64,000 bases of DNA from Alteromonas stellipolaris (lineage in GTDB: Bacteria; Pseudomonadota; Gammaproteobacteria; Enterobacterales; Alteromonadaceae), in the NCBI RefSeq assembly GCF_001562115.1, contig NZ_CP013926.1, positions 1,364,001 through 1,428,000 of the forward strand, written 5' to 3'. A model generated the notes under the pieces. That model worked only from the letters and a program-made list of their open reading frames with translations, made no database searches and was not told where the DNA came from. Positions 22,501-31,975 of the stretch are shown here, in pieces (position 1 is the first letter of the stretch; each line of letters begins with the position of its first letter). The translations under genes were made by a program, and so were the position numbers.

Positions 22501-24697
22501 CTGGGTGAAATCTACACTCGCCATCAGTATTGCTGCATTTTTTAATGCGCCAGTGCTTGCTCAAAATGATGCTCAAGCAAAAGCACAGAGCGAAGAAGAG
22601 AAAGTAGAAAAAATTACGGTGCATGGCATGCATCGCGCTTATCAAGGGGCGTTTGAATACAAAGAAGTGCCAGCCGCTGCACAAGATATTGATCTTGGCT
22701 TAATTAGTGATACAGGTGCCATAAACTTAAATGACGCGCTAGATCTGTCTGCGTCAGTAGCAAGGCAGAATAACTTTGGTGGGCTGTGGAATAGTTTTGC
22801 CATTCGTGGTTTTTCTGGTGATGAAAACTTACCTAGTGGTTTCTTGGTAAATGGTTTTAATGCTGGCCGTGGCTTTGGTGGCCCTCGTGATTTAGCTGGT
22901 ATCGACCATGTGGAAGTATTAAAAGGCCCTAAAGCGGCTTTGTTTGGCCGTGGCGAACCTGGCGGCGCAGTAAACTTAGTGACTAAGCGTCCACAGTTTT
23001 TTACTGGTGGCGAGGTAAAAGCCACTTATGGAAGTTGGGAACAAGTACGCGTGGAAGCTGACATACAAACCGTAACGGGCGCTAATGACAGCATTGGTGT
23101 ACGCGTTGTGGGCTTTTACGAGGATGCTGAAAGCTTTAGAGATACCGTAGAAACTGAAAAGGTCGGCTTTTATCCTTCTGTTACGTGGGAATTTTCAGCA
23201 GATACCCGTATTACCTACGAACTTGAATATACCAAGCAAGAAATCCCCTTCGACCGTGGTGTAATTGCGGTAGACGGTAAGTTAGGCATTCAGCCTATTG
23301 AAACTTTTGTGGGCGACCCTAATGGCGATAGAATTACTACCGACGTGGTTGGGCACCAACTTGAGATTTCTCATGAGCTTAACGACGACTGGAACCTTTT
23401 GGTAGGTGCAGGCCTGCGAGACACTACCTTTGAAGGTAATGCGCTTGAAACTAACTTTGGCGGCCGCCAAACGTTGTTTATCGACCCAGATCAAACGTTA
23501 CTGTCTCGCTTTAAGCGCTATCGCGATTTTGAAACCGATTATATGGTAGTGCGCGGCGAAATTGCTGGTGAGTTTGATACAGGCTCAGTTAGTCATCGCG
23601 TTATTATTGGTGGTGATTACGATAAGTTTGAAAACGATCAAGTTATCTTGCGCTACCGCCCACCCTTTTTCTCGGACGACACCGACATTAACGATTTGGA
23701 TTTAAGCCAATATCTTGTTGTAGATATTCTTAACCCAGATTACTCGCCTTTGGCTGATGTTGAGTTGTCTGATAATCTTGATCGCCTAGAAACGCAAGAA
23801 GCTTGGGGTATGTACATTCAAGACCAAGTAAACATTACCGATAAATTTCAAGTGCGCTTTGGTGGCCGAATTGACAAATTCGAACAAGAAATCCAGAACC
23901 GCTTAAGCGATCCGGTTTCTGTAACATCGCAAGATGATACTCAATTTTCGCCTCAGTTAGGTGCAGTGTATTTGCTTGACGACAGCATCAGCTTTTACGC
24001 AACTTACGGTGAAGGCTTCCGTCAGCTAACGGGTTCTGATTATGCGGGTAACCCGTTTGAACCAAACCAATCTGAATCTACTGAAGTAGGTGTTAAAACC
24101 GATTTAACGTCATTCTTTGACGATGTACGCGGCGATATCACCTTATCTATCTTCAACATTGAGCAAACCAATATTTTAGTGTTCGATAGCAGTGATGAAG
24201 CATCTGACGGTTTCTTTTTAACCCCTGGCGGCGAAGCACGTAGTCGTGGTGTAGAACTTGATATTAACGCTGAGTTTGGCAATGGCATTGCCTTGTGGGT
24301 GTCTTACGCTTATATCGATGCAGAAAGTACTAACGATGCAGCAGATGCTAACTTTGTGGCCGCAATTGAAGCCGGCGATCCGCTTATTAACGTTCCTGAA
24401 AATCAGCTTAGCGTTCAAGTAGGCAAAAGCCTTACGGTTTCAGATATGCCGGTACGCCTAGGTACAGGCTTGTTGTACGTAGATGAGCGTTTAGGGCAAA
24501 CCGCAACAGACTTCTATTTGCCTAGCTACACTACCGTACGTGCGTTCGCGCAAATTGAACCAGTTGAAAACTTAGTGGTACGTGCAGAAGTAGACAACCT
24601 TTTCGACAAAGAGCATTACACCAACTCTTTTGCTGACGTATGGGTTGAGCCTGGTGCACCACGCCGCTTTAGAGTTTCAGCGTCTTACCGTTTCTAG
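22490..24697 (+). CDS. TonB-dependent outer-membrane receptor
   Basis: The 735 aa protein has a signal peptide that ends in APVLAQ (about 1-25). The plug domain (about 55-170) includes NSFAIRGFSGDE, VEVLKGPKAALFGRGEPGGA and VNLVTKRP, signatures of siderophore-type receptors. A 22-strand barrel ends in the C-terminal Phe (VSASYRF). It imports an iron chelate or other ligand across the outer membrane with TonB energy. It is the last gene of the operon with the ABC exporter. No clear Fur box was found upstream of 19017. The substrate cannot be read from the sequence. Confidence 0.9.
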   Translation: MKNNWVKSTLAISIAAFFNAPVLAQNDAQAKAQSEEEKVEKITVHGMHRAYQGAFEYKEVPAAAQDIDLGLISDTGAINLNDALDLSASVARQNNFGGLWNSFAIRGFSGDENLPSGFLVNGFNAGRGFGGPRDLAGIDHVEVLKGPKAALFGRGEPGGAVNLVTKRPQFFTGGEVKATYGSWEQVRVEADIQTVTGANDSIGVRVVGFYEDAESFRDTVETEKVGFYPSVTWEFSADTRITYELEYTKQEIPFDRGVIAVDGKLGIQPIETFVGDPNGDRITTDVVGHQLEISHELNDDWNLLVGAGLRDTTFEGNALETNFGGRQTLFIDPDQTLLSRFKRYRDFETDYMVVRGEIAGEFDTGSVSHRVIIGGDYDKFENDQVILRYRPPFFSDDTDINDLDLSQYLVVDILNPDYSPLADVELSDNLDRLETQEAWGMYIQDQVNITDKFQVRFGGRIDKFEQEIQNRLSDPVSVTSQDDTQFSPQLGAVYLLDDSISFYATYGEGFRQLTGSDYAGNPFEPNQSESTEVGVKTDLTSFFDDVRGDITLSIFNIEQTNILVFDSSDEASDGFFLTPGGEARSRGVELDINAEFGNGIALWVSYAYIDAESTNDAADANFVAAIEAGDPLINVPENQLSVQVGKSLTVSDMPVRLGTGLLYVDERLGQTATDFYLPSYTTVRAFAQIEPVENLVVRAEVDNLFDKEHYTNSFADVWVEPGAPRRFRVSASYRF

Positions 24698-24833
24698 GCT
24701 TTGTAGTAGAAAACTAGAAAAGATGGCTGTAATGGAAAATAGTCATGGCGTGTTGTTAACTCAACCGCTATGACGTAGCGGCTCTTGTAATTGCCCTTGT
24801 AATAGCCCTTATAACAGCCCCGTCAGTTGATGA

Positions 24834-24883
24834 ATGACGTAGATAAGCTTTGTTTCGCTCATGCTTTTCTACGTCATTTTTTT
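24834..24883 (+). terminator. Terminator after the TonB receptor operon
   Basis: ATGACGTAGATAAGC (24834-24848) pairs with GCTTTTCTACGTCAT (24863-24877) with one mismatch, followed by a T-run. It lies 137 nt past the receptor stop. Confidence 0.75.
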
Positions 24884-24940
24884 ATGTGTTGAAAGCCTTG
24901 CTTATCGACTTAGGTTACCGAATTAAGTTATCGAGTTAAG

Positions 24941-25264
24941 TTATCGACTGGGCGTAGATTGCACTTTTAAGTTGAAGTCTTTACCAATGCCTTCGATAAT
25001 TCGGGTTAAACCTACTATTTCGCCCTCGTCGTCGTTATTCCAATTGCAAGTAAGGGTACTGGTTCCTTTTCGAAGTTTACCCTGCCAACTGTCACGACTT
25101 ACATCTAAGTCGCCAGGGGCGTCGGTTAACTCCCACCCTTCATCTTTAAACTGAAAAACAATGGTAGCAAATCTTTCTGTAGGGATAGCCTCAATAATCT
25201 TCAAGTCTTTACGCTGAAATTTAGAGGCAGTTAGTGCACGTCGGATGTTAGTAAATAAGCCCAC
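24941..25264 (-). CDS. Small hypothetical protein
   Basis: The 107 aa protein starts at GTG with AAGGA 5 nt upstream. It is a compact alpha/beta protein with no signal peptide, beginning GLFTNIRRALTASKFQRKDL and containing WQGKLRKGTSTLTCNWNND. No family recognised. It stands alone, facing the terminator of the TonB operon. Confidence 0.6.
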   Translation of the reverse strand: MGLFTNIRRALTASKFQRKDLKIIEAIPTERFATIVFQFKDEGWELTDAPGDLDVSRDSWQGKLRKGTSTLTCNWNNDDEGEIVGLTRIIEGIGKDFNLKVQSTPSR

Positions 25265-25432
25265 GTTAGTCCTTTATAGTAATGGTCGGGGCTTCGCCTT
25301 GTACTTACAAACCCCGTTCATCGGTATCTATATTTAACTACTTTTTAACCTATTTTGCCAACTACGCCATATTGGGCTCATTTGGACGTTGGTTAAGCGG
25401 GTGTGCTTTTTAAGCGAAAGCACTTCGCTTCG

Positions 25433-26395
25433 CTAGGCTTTGCGCATTTTAATAACCAACCAAATACCGCCCAATGTCATTAAAGAGGCAATCATTATTT
25501 GCAAGCTAATAGCTTCAGCAAGAAACGCCCAGCCCATCAGCGTGGCAATTACCGGTACGCTTAACTGAACGGTGGCAGCGGTTGTCGATTGAATTAACGG
25601 TAGCGCCTTGTACCAAATTGCATAGCCGCAACCAGAGGCCACTATCCCAGACGCCAGCGCATAAAACACGCCTTCGTTGCTCCACTGCCATGTACTGGTT
25701 ACCCATAACCACATCACTAAAGGTAGGGTAAGTAAAGTGGCATATAAAAAGTTACCTGCACTCAGCAATAAGGGCGCGTTACTCTTTTTACCTAATAAGG
25801 AATAAAATCCCCATGCAATTCCTGCGCTTACCATTAACAGTGCTGAAAACAGCGGCGGCGCGCTTGCACCGGGTAGCAACAAGATAACTAAGCCTGCAAA
25901 AGCCAGTAAAAAACCTAACCACTGAAATGCAGCAAAGCGTTCGCCTTTTAGCAACCCCACTGAAATCATTGTGAGTTGCACTGCGCCAAATAAAAGCAGT
26001 GCGCCTGTACCCGTCGACATTGAGATATAGGCATAAGAAAATGCGATAGCATAAACAAATAGGCTTAACGCCCCTGCTATTGATGCTTGTTGTTTAATGG
26101 CCGCTATTGCACTGGTGTTCGTCGCCGCGCTGTTTGTGCCCGCCGCAGCGCTCTTGATATTAACCGCAGCACCTTCTGTTCCCGAAGCGCTTTGCTCACT
26201 TTTGTTACTCGCTAACAATGAACGGCGCGCAGTAAAAGCGACCAAAAGTGTTAAACACAATGCCCCACTGGCTAAGCGTATTGTGGTGAAAAGGCCTGGG
26301 TCGATATCGGTATTGGCCAGTGCCATACGGCATAACAACGAATTGGCAGCAAACGCCAGCATGGCAATACACACTAATCCGTATGGGTTACCCAT
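25433..26395 (-). CDS. DMT-superfamily exporter (EamA family)
   Basis: The 320 aa protein has ten predicted TM helices in two EamA repeats (about 5-155 and 180-318). The N-terminus GLVCIAMLAFAANSLLCRMA is typical. An unusual Ala/Ser/Thr-rich cytoplasmic insert at about 65-90 is not part of the core fold. It exports a small metabolite or amino acid, identity unknown. A GGAGA ribosome binding site precedes the ATG. Confidence 0.85.
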   Translation of the reverse strand: MGNPYGLVCIAMLAFAANSLLCRMALANTDIDPGLFTTIRLASGALCLTLLVAFTARRSLLASNKSEQSASGTEGAAVNIKSAAAGTNSAATNTSAIAAIKQQASIAGALSLFVYAIAFSYAYISMSTGTGALLLFGAVQLTMISVGLLKGERFAAFQWLGFLLAFAGLVILLLPGASAPPLFSALLMVSAGIAWGFYSLLGKKSNAPLLLSAGNFLYATLLTLPLVMWLWVTSTWQWSNEGVFYALASGIVASGCGYAIWYKALPLIQSTTAATVQLSVPVIATLMGWAFLAEAISLQIMIASLMTLGGIWLVIKMRKA

Positions 26396-26542
26396 TCATT
26401 TTCTCCAACAGCGTATTCATAAAAGCCCTTTTAGAAGGTTGATAATTTTACTAGGTTATTTCGTGCACGTAGCCACATGTAAAAAATACACAAAGCTCTG
26501 TTTAATCAAGGCTTTGTAATTTACCTTTTTACAGGCAAAAGA

Positions 26543-26569
26543 AAAGGACCGCAATGGGTCCTTTTTTCT
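26543..26569 (-). terminator. Terminator after purC (bidirectional)
   Basis: AAAGGACC (26543-26550) and GGTCCTTT (26557-26564) with a short loop. A T-run follows on both strands. It lies 25 nt past the purC stop on the minus strand. Confidence 0.85.
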
Positions 26570-26593
26570 TTCAATCTTTACACTAACATGCCG

Positions 26594-27307
26594 TTACAGT
26601 GAAACACCTAAGCGTTCTGCAACTTCAATGTAAGTTTCAACCACTGAGCCTAGGCCTTGTCTGAAACGGTCTTTATCCATCTTCTTGCGGGTTTCTTTGT
26701 CCCACAAGCGGCAACCGTCAGGTGTAAATTCATCACCTAAAACAATGTTGCCTTCAGGATCAACACCGAATTCAAGTTTGTAATCTACTAGCAACATGCC
26801 TGCTTCATCAAACAGCGATTTAAGCACAGCATTTACTTTAAACGTTAACGACTTCATTTCAGCAATTTGTGCTTCTGTCGCCCAGCCAAATGACACAATG
26901 TGATAATCGTTAATCATAGGATCGTGCAGTGCGTCGTTTTTAAGGAAGAATTCAAACACAGGCGGCGCCAACGTTTGCCCTTCTTCTACACCAAGACGAC
27001 GAACCAAAGAGCCTGCCGCTAGGTTACGAACAACACATTCCACTGGGATCATGTCTAGCTTTTTAACTAAGGATTCAGTGTCAGAAAGCAAAGCTTCTAC
27101 TTGCGTAGCAATACCCGCTTCTTCAAGTTTGGTCATAATAAAATGGTTGAACTTGTTATTCACTTCGCCTTTACGGTCTAGCTGTTCAATTTTTTCACCA
27201 TCGAAAGCTGATGTGTCGTTTCTGAAATGCAGAATTAACTTATCGCTATCATCGGTAAAATACACAGTTTTTGCTTTACCGCGGTAAAGCTCGTCACGTT
27301 TTTCCAT
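26594..27307 (-). CDS. purC: SAICAR synthase
   Basis: The 237 aa protein has exactly the length of E. coli PurC. It joins aspartate to CAIR with ATP in purine synthesis. It starts [20 protein letters not shown] and has [10 protein letters not shown], the family signature DYKLEFG and [12 protein letters not shown] near the C-terminus. A TTG start 4 codons earlier is possible but less likely. It is the last gene of the dapA-bamC-purC group, an order common in gammaproteobacteria. Confidence 0.96.
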   Translation of the reverse strand: MEKRDELYRGKAKTVYFTDDSDKLILHFRNDTSAFDGEKIEQLDRKGEVNNKFNHFIMTKLEEAGIATQVEALLSDTESLVKKLDMIPVECVVRNLAAGSLVRRLGVEEGQTLAPPVFEFFLKNDALHDPMINDYHIVSFGWATEAQIAEMKSLTFKVNAVLKSLFDEAGMLLVDYKLEFGVDPEGNIVLGDEFTPDGCRLWDKETRKKMDKDRFRQGLGSVVETYIEVAERLGVSL

Positions 27308-27319
27308 TCTCAGTCTCAA

Positions 27320-28423
27320 TTATATATCAAGGTTATCTTCTGACATGACCTCGGCAAATGCGCCGTATAGGTCTGAAACCTGATTGGCTTCAAAAGGTTC
27401 GCTTTCATTATTCATGAAAGTCACTGAACTGCGTTTCTCACCGGCACGTGAAACTTTTAAACGGTAGTCACCTTTTTCAAGTAACTCATTGTCGCTGGAG
27501 AACAAGCCGCCCCACCAACCCGTGTCACTACCATTATAGGAAACAAACAGTAGGCCGTTAGATTTGTCTAAATCTTTAACGTCGAAACCAAGTTTACGCA
27601 ATACCAATAACATACGTGGCCATACCACATCGTATTGTGCATCAACCATAAATGCTGGGTTGCCGTCATCATTAAAGCCCATTTCGGTATTTAGGCCTTG
27701 GCGAATACGTGCAATTCGGCGTGTTTCTTGTAATTGAATCTGGTATTCGTAATGACCAATCACTTGGTTAAGTACGTCTACTTCCTCGCGGCGCTCTTGC
27801 ATGCTTGAAATTTCTGCAACAACATCGTCACCCGTGGTGGCCATATAGTCTTTTAAGTCAACAGAAAGCGCGGCAGATCTACCGTGAGGTTTTACGTCAA
27901 GAACGAATTCAAAGCGGCGTCCAACTTCACTTTCAGTGCTGGTCCATTTGTACCAAGGGCTATCCACTTCTTTTTTGATAATCATCCAATCAGTGTTTAG
28001 CACTTGCTGCTCTGGATCAAAGAAATCTACGCCAATGCCTTGTTCGTCTAGGAAGCTTAACAAAGAATTCCAAACTGCTTGGCTTAATGGTTGGCTATCA
28101 TCAACTTGGTCGAACCAAATTGTTGCTGTGCTTTTACCTTCTTCTACGTGCGAGCCCGTAACAAGAGGCAATACCAACGCAGGAGACTGAACAAGCAATT
28201 TCTTGCCAACAAGACTTTCATCTACCCTTTCGTCTAGTTCAGGTACCGCAAACTCTCTAGAAAAAGCTGGTGCATCTAAGTCGGTAGGAACTTGTACTTG
28301 CTTTTGTTCTTTTGTTTCTAAGTACTTGTACGTTCCTGAAGCCGTCTTTCTATCTGTTTGGCTTGAACAACCTGCAAGTGCGATTACTACCATCGAACTC
28401 ACTATAGCCAGCGTTCTATTCAT
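27320..28423 (-). CDS. bamC: Outer-membrane assembly lipoprotein BamC
   Basis: The 367 aa protein is an accessory subunit of the BAM complex that inserts beta-barrel proteins. A signal peptide with lipobox LAGC (Cys19) precedes a conserved unstructured segment (VQVPTDLDAPAFSREFAVP) known to contact BamD. Two helix-grip domains follow (about 100-220 and 255-365). It lies 12 nt after dapA, as in E. coli. Confidence 0.93.
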   Translation of the reverse strand: MNRTLAIVSSMVVIALAGCSSQTDRKTASGTYKYLETKEQKQVQVPTDLDAPAFSREFAVPELDERVDESLVGKKLLVQSPALVLPLVTGSHVEEGKSTATIWFDQVDDSQPLSQAVWNSLLSFLDEQGIGVDFFDPEQQVLNTDWMIIKKEVDSPWYKWTSTESEVGRRFEFVLDVKPHGRSAALSVDLKDYMATTGDDVVAEISSMQERREEVDVLNQVIGHYEYQIQLQETRRIARIRQGLNTEMGFNDDGNPAFMVDAQYDVVWPRMLLVLRKLGFDVKDLDKSNGLLFVSYNGSDTGWWGGLFSSDNELLEKGDYRLKVSRAGEKRSSVTFMNNESEPFEANQVSDLYGAFAEVMSEDNLDI

Positions 28424-28435
28424 CTGTGTTCCTTA

Positions 28436-29320
28436 TTAACCCGAAATCAATGCGTATTTTTGTAATAGTTCTTCGATATGTTTTTGGCTTACAAGTTCCG
28501 GTAAAACCATAGGTAATCGCATTTGTGCACTTTCCATCATGCCCATTTTGTATAAAGCCCACTTAGGAATAACTGGATTAGGCTCGATAAATAGCGCGGT
28601 GTGAAGCAATTCGATGCTTTCATCTATAGTGCGACATTTATCAAAATCTTTTGCTAAAGCGGCTTCACACATTTGTGCAATGGCCTTTGGAACCACGTTT
28701 GCTGTCACAGAAATAACACCATGACCGCCTTCACACATAAATTCACAACTTGAGCCGTCATCGCCGCTTAATAAAACGAAGTCTGAAGGGACAAGTGCTT
28801 GTGTTGCTTTAAGGCGAGCAATATCACCGGTTGCGTCTTTTAATCCAACAATGTTTTTGTGAGATGAAAGTTCTGCAACGGTTTCAGGTAGCATGTCAGC
28901 AACGGTTCTACCTGGTACGTTGTATAACAACACAGGTAAATCGCTGGCATCAGCAATGGCGTTGAAGTGTGCCACCATGCCTGCTTGCTGAGGCTTGTTA
29001 TAATAAGGGACTACGCTTAAGAAGCCGTCGATACCGGCGGCACCCAATTGTTGGGTAAGAAAAATCGCTTCAGCAGTTGAGTTTGCGCCACTACCTGCAA
29101 TAACAGGAATAGCGCCAGACACCATAGCAACGGTCTCTTTAACTACGTTTACGTGTTCATCAAACGGTAAGGTGGCCGACTCGCCAGTGGTGCCAACAGA
29201 CACAATACCATGTGTGCCTTGTTCAACATGAAAGCGCACTAGCTTCTCAAGTGACTTGTAATCGATGTCGCCGTTTTCAAACATCGGCGTGACGAGTGCT
29301 ACGTAACTACCAGTAAACAT
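28436..29320 (-). CDS. dapA: 4-hydroxy-tetrahydrodipicolinate synthase
   Basis: The 294 aa protein is a TIM-barrel lyase that condenses pyruvate with aspartate semialdehyde in lysine and diaminopimelate synthesis. The Schiff-base Lys is in GLKDATGD (about 161), the Tyr in VLLYNVPGRT (about 133), and the Thr-Thr pair in VGTTGES. It is the first gene of the dapA-bamC-purC set and is divergent from gcvR. Confidence 0.96.
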   Translation of the reverse strand: MFTGSYVALVTPMFENGDIDYKSLEKLVRFHVEQGTHGIVSVGTTGESATLPFDEHVNVVKETVAMVSGAIPVIAGSGANSTAEAIFLTQQLGAAGIDGFLSVVPYYNKPQQAGMVAHFNAIADASDLPVLLYNVPGRTVADMLPETVAELSSHKNIVGLKDATGDIARLKATQALVPSDFVLLSGDDGSSCEFMCEGGHGVISVTANVVPKAIAQMCEAALAKDFDKCRTIDESIELLHTALFIEPNPVIPKWALYKMGMMESAQMRLPMVLPELVSQKHIEELLQKYALISG

Positions 29321-29500
29321 AATCTCTCCGCAAAATATGAGCGCACATGGTAAATATGTCGGTAGCTAAACACAAGCTATCTCACGCCTAAATACCAAGA
29401 ATTTGACAATAATCTGCATCAATACTACAAAAAGCCGCTGGTACTAAAAAAAAACTCTATGCTACCATCACGTCATACGTTTCTTGTGATGCAGGTTTTA

Positions 29501-30064
29501 ATGTCTCAGCACCAACTGATTGTTACCATTTTAGGTTCAGATAAAACGGGTATATTAAGTGAAATTGCGACCACAGTTTCTGCAGCGCAGTGCAACATTC
29601 TAGACAGTCGACAAGCTATTTATGGTCAAGAGTTCTCACTTACTATGATTTTAGAAGGCTCGCAGTCAGCCATCACCCGCGCTGAGTGTACCGTGCCCCC
29701 TCTTTGTCAGCGACTCGATCTGCTTTCTATGATGAAACGTACCAGTCACCACGAGAAGCAAAATCTCGATCACTTATTTCACGTTGAGTTCAGCGGCGAA
29801 GATACTGCTGGCCTTATAAAAGCAGTAACAGGCTTTTTCGCAAAACGTAATGCGTCAATTAGTGCATTTAGACAAGCCACCTTTAAAGCGGCCGAGTGTA
29901 AAAACGAATGTATGCGATGCAAATTCGTTGTGAACATGCCCGCATCTGAAGATTTTGCTGCCCTAGAATCAGAACTAACCGCGTTATTTGAAGAGCTCAA
30001 CGTAACCGGAAAAGTTGTAGATAAACATATTAAGGAATCTAATGAACACGCTTCAAGCTGGTGA
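29501..30064 (+). CDS. gcvR: Glycine cleavage system regulator GcvR-like (ACT domains)
   Basis: The 187 aa protein has two ACT domains (about 4-80 and 92-170) with ILGSDKTGILSEIATTV and SGEDTAGLIKAVTGFF. GcvR-type proteins modulate GcvA activity by protein contact. The ATG at 29501 (AGG 5-6 nt before) is preferred over an upstream ATG at 29459. The end overlaps the start of bcp by about 23 nt, and dapA-divergent gcvR-bcp is the standard gene order. Confidence 0.85.
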   Translation: MSQHQLIVTILGSDKTGILSEIATTVSAAQCNILDSRQAIYGQEFSLTMILEGSQSAITRAECTVPPLCQRLDLLSMMKRTSHHEKQNLDHLFHVEFSGEDTAGLIKAVTGFFAKRNASISAFRQATFKAAECKNECMRCKFVVNMPASEDFAALESELTALFEELNVTGKVVDKHIKESNEHASSW

Positions 30065-30512
30065 TAAAGCACCACAGTTTTCACTTCAAAACCAAAACGA
30101 TGAAACCATTTCGTTATCAGATTACCTAGGCAAAAAAGTACTGGTTTACTTTTACCCTAAAGCGATGACCCCAGGCTGTACCGTTCAAGCGCAAGGCTTG
30201 CGCGACAGCAAAGAGGCATTAGGCGGCTTGAACGTAGAAGTTATGGGTATCAGCCCTGATGCGGTTAAACGCTTGCCAAAGTTCGCTGAAAAAGAAAGCC
30301 TGAATTTTACTTTGTTGTCTGACGAAGACCACGCGGTAGCAGATGCTTTTGGCGTATGGGGCTTGAAAAAGTTCATGGGTAAAGAGTATGACGGCATTCA
30401 CCGCTTGAGCTTTTTAGTAGACGAAAACGGTGTTATCGAACACGTTTTCAATAAGTTTAAAACCAAAGAGCATCACACAGTGGTGTTAGATTACTTAGCA
30501 GATAACAAGTAA
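30042..30512 (+). CDS. bcp: Peroxiredoxin BCP (1-Cys form)
   Basis: The 156 aa protein is a thiol peroxidase that reduces H2O2 and organic hydroperoxides. The peroxidatic Cys46 lies in the PKAMTPGCT motif. The usual resolving Cys five residues later is Gln51 here (CTVQAQGLRD), and the protein has no other Cys. It must therefore be recycled by an outside thiol. The start is inside the gcvR gene with AAGGAA upstream. Confidence 0.93.
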   Translation: MNTLQAGDKAPQFSLQNQNDETISLSDYLGKKVLVYFYPKAMTPGCTVQAQGLRDSKEALGGLNVEVMGISPDAVKRLPKFAEKESLNFTLLSDEDHAVADAFGVWGLKKFMGKEYDGIHRLSFLVDENGVIEHVFNKFKTKEHHTVVLDYLADNK

Positions 30513-30534
30513 CTCACTTCACGCTTATTTGTTA

Positions 30535-30580
30535 GAAACGAAAAAGGGCGATAGTTCACACTACCGCCCTTTTTCGTTTC
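30535..30580. terminator. Bidirectional terminator between bcp and perM
   Basis: GAAACGAAAAAGGGCG at 30535-30550 pairs with CGCCCTTTTTCGTTTC at 30565-30580, with an inner TAGT/ACTA stem and TCAC loop. It carries T-runs on either strand inside the arms, serving the convergent bcp and perM genes. Confidence 0.85.
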
Positions 30581-30618
30581 GCTGGTTATTGGTTTTATTG
30601 CCTGTTTAGCTTAATGCG

Positions 30619-31695
30619 CTATTCGCTTTCAGCCACAGGTAATCCCGCAGGATTGCTCGACCACGCGGTTATTACTGCTTTTACTAATGTGGCCAAGGGT
30701 ATGGCAAAGAAAACGCCCCAGAAGCCCCATAGACCGCCAAATACCAGCACTGCAATAATGATATACAGTGGGTGCAAGCTTACTGCTTCAGAGAAAAGCA
30801 AAGGCACCAGTAAGTTTCCATCTAGTGCCTGAATAATTGAATAGGCAATAAATAGGTACCAGAAGTCAGGCGTTAAACCCCATTGAAATAGCGCAACTAT
30901 GGCAACAGGAATGGTGACTACCGCAGCGCCAATGTAAGGAATCAACACCGAAATTCCCACCAATACGCCAAGTAATATAGCGTATCGTAAATCCATAAAG
31001 GCAAAAGTTACGCATGACACTAAGCTAACAATCACAATTTCTATCACTTTGCCGCGAATATAATTGGCAATTTGTGAATTCATTTCATGGCCAACTTGCG
31101 TAATTAATCGGCGCTCTTTGGGCAACAAATTAGAAATACTTTCTAAAAAATACATTTTGTCTTTGAGCATGAAAAACACCATTAAAGGCACAAGCACCGC
31201 ATAAACTAATAGCGCAGCCACATTGGCAATATTACTAAAAGACGCTGATATTAACGTTTCGCCTACGCCAACAAGTTTGTCGTTTAGCCCTTCCATCATT
31301 TGATGAATTTGATAAACCTGCACATAGTCTGGGTATTTTTCTGGCAAGGTTAAGATCCAATCTTGGGCCTTTTGCCATATTAACGGGGTTTCTTGAATAA
31401 GATTAATGCTTTGCCGGGTAACAATGGGCACTAAACCAATTAGCATGAAAATGACAAGGGTAATAAACCCCATTAATACGATGCCGCAAGCAATAGCGCG
31501 GCTTACGCCGAATCTAACAAGGTGGGTAACCGGCCAATCAAGTAAATAAGCTACAATCGCTGCCACTAAAACAGGCATGATAAGCTCGCCCCACAAGAGC
31601 AGCGCGGCGGTGGTAATTAGTATTAGAATAAGCAGCATGGCTGCATCAGGATCGGAAAATTTGCGTCGGTACCAGCGACCAAACACACTGATCAT
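30619..31695 (-). CDS. perM: AI-2E family permease PerM-like
   Basis: The 358 aa protein has seven to eight TM helices with the AI-2E transporter family layout: a pair near the N-terminus (LLILILITTAALLLWG, then VLVAAIVAYLLDW) and a C-terminal group with LLGVLVGISVLIPYIGAAVV and GNLLVPLLFSEAV. The substrate is not established. The ATG at 31695 has AGGAAG upstream; a longer frame to 31761 lacks one. It sits beside bepA as in E. coli (yfgO-yfgC). Confidence 0.88.
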   Translation of the reverse strand: MISVFGRWYRRKFSDPDAAMLLILILITTAALLLWGELIMPVLVAAIVAYLLDWPVTHLVRFGVSRAIACGIVLMGFITLVIFMLIGLVPIVTRQSINLIQETPLIWQKAQDWILTLPEKYPDYVQVYQIHQMMEGLNDKLVGVGETLISASFSNIANVAALLVYAVLVPLMVFFMLKDKMYFLESISNLLPKERRLITQVGHEMNSQIANYIRGKVIEIVIVSLVSCVTFAFMDLRYAILLGVLVGISVLIPYIGAAVVTIPVAIVALFQWGLTPDFWYLFIAYSIIQALDGNLLVPLLFSEAVSLHPLYIIIAVLVFGGLWGFWGVFFAIPLATLVKAVITAWSSNPAGLPVAESE

Positions 31696-31975
31696 AAAAG
31701 CTTCCTGAGAAATTTTAAGAATAGGATACGCATCATAGTGTAAAGACTTAGCATCGGGCAATACACTTTCTATTTAAATCAATCTGGTAAGACGATTTAA
31801 TAAGCAATATTCGAATCAAATGCCACGCTAATGGTTAATGTCAGATTTACACTAAAACTGGCATAAACGTACTTATCTAGGCAGAATGATAAAATTCATA
31901 ATAAATAATTGAAACTGAAACGGTACTTTGGTGCTCTAATACGTATTCCAGTATTGTTCAGTAAATCACAGGTAC

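Noticed and set aside
26097..26519. Plus-strand open frame of 140 codons in the DMT transporter gene
   Set aside because: Antisense shadow of a well-supported transporter; no ribosome binding site or family features.
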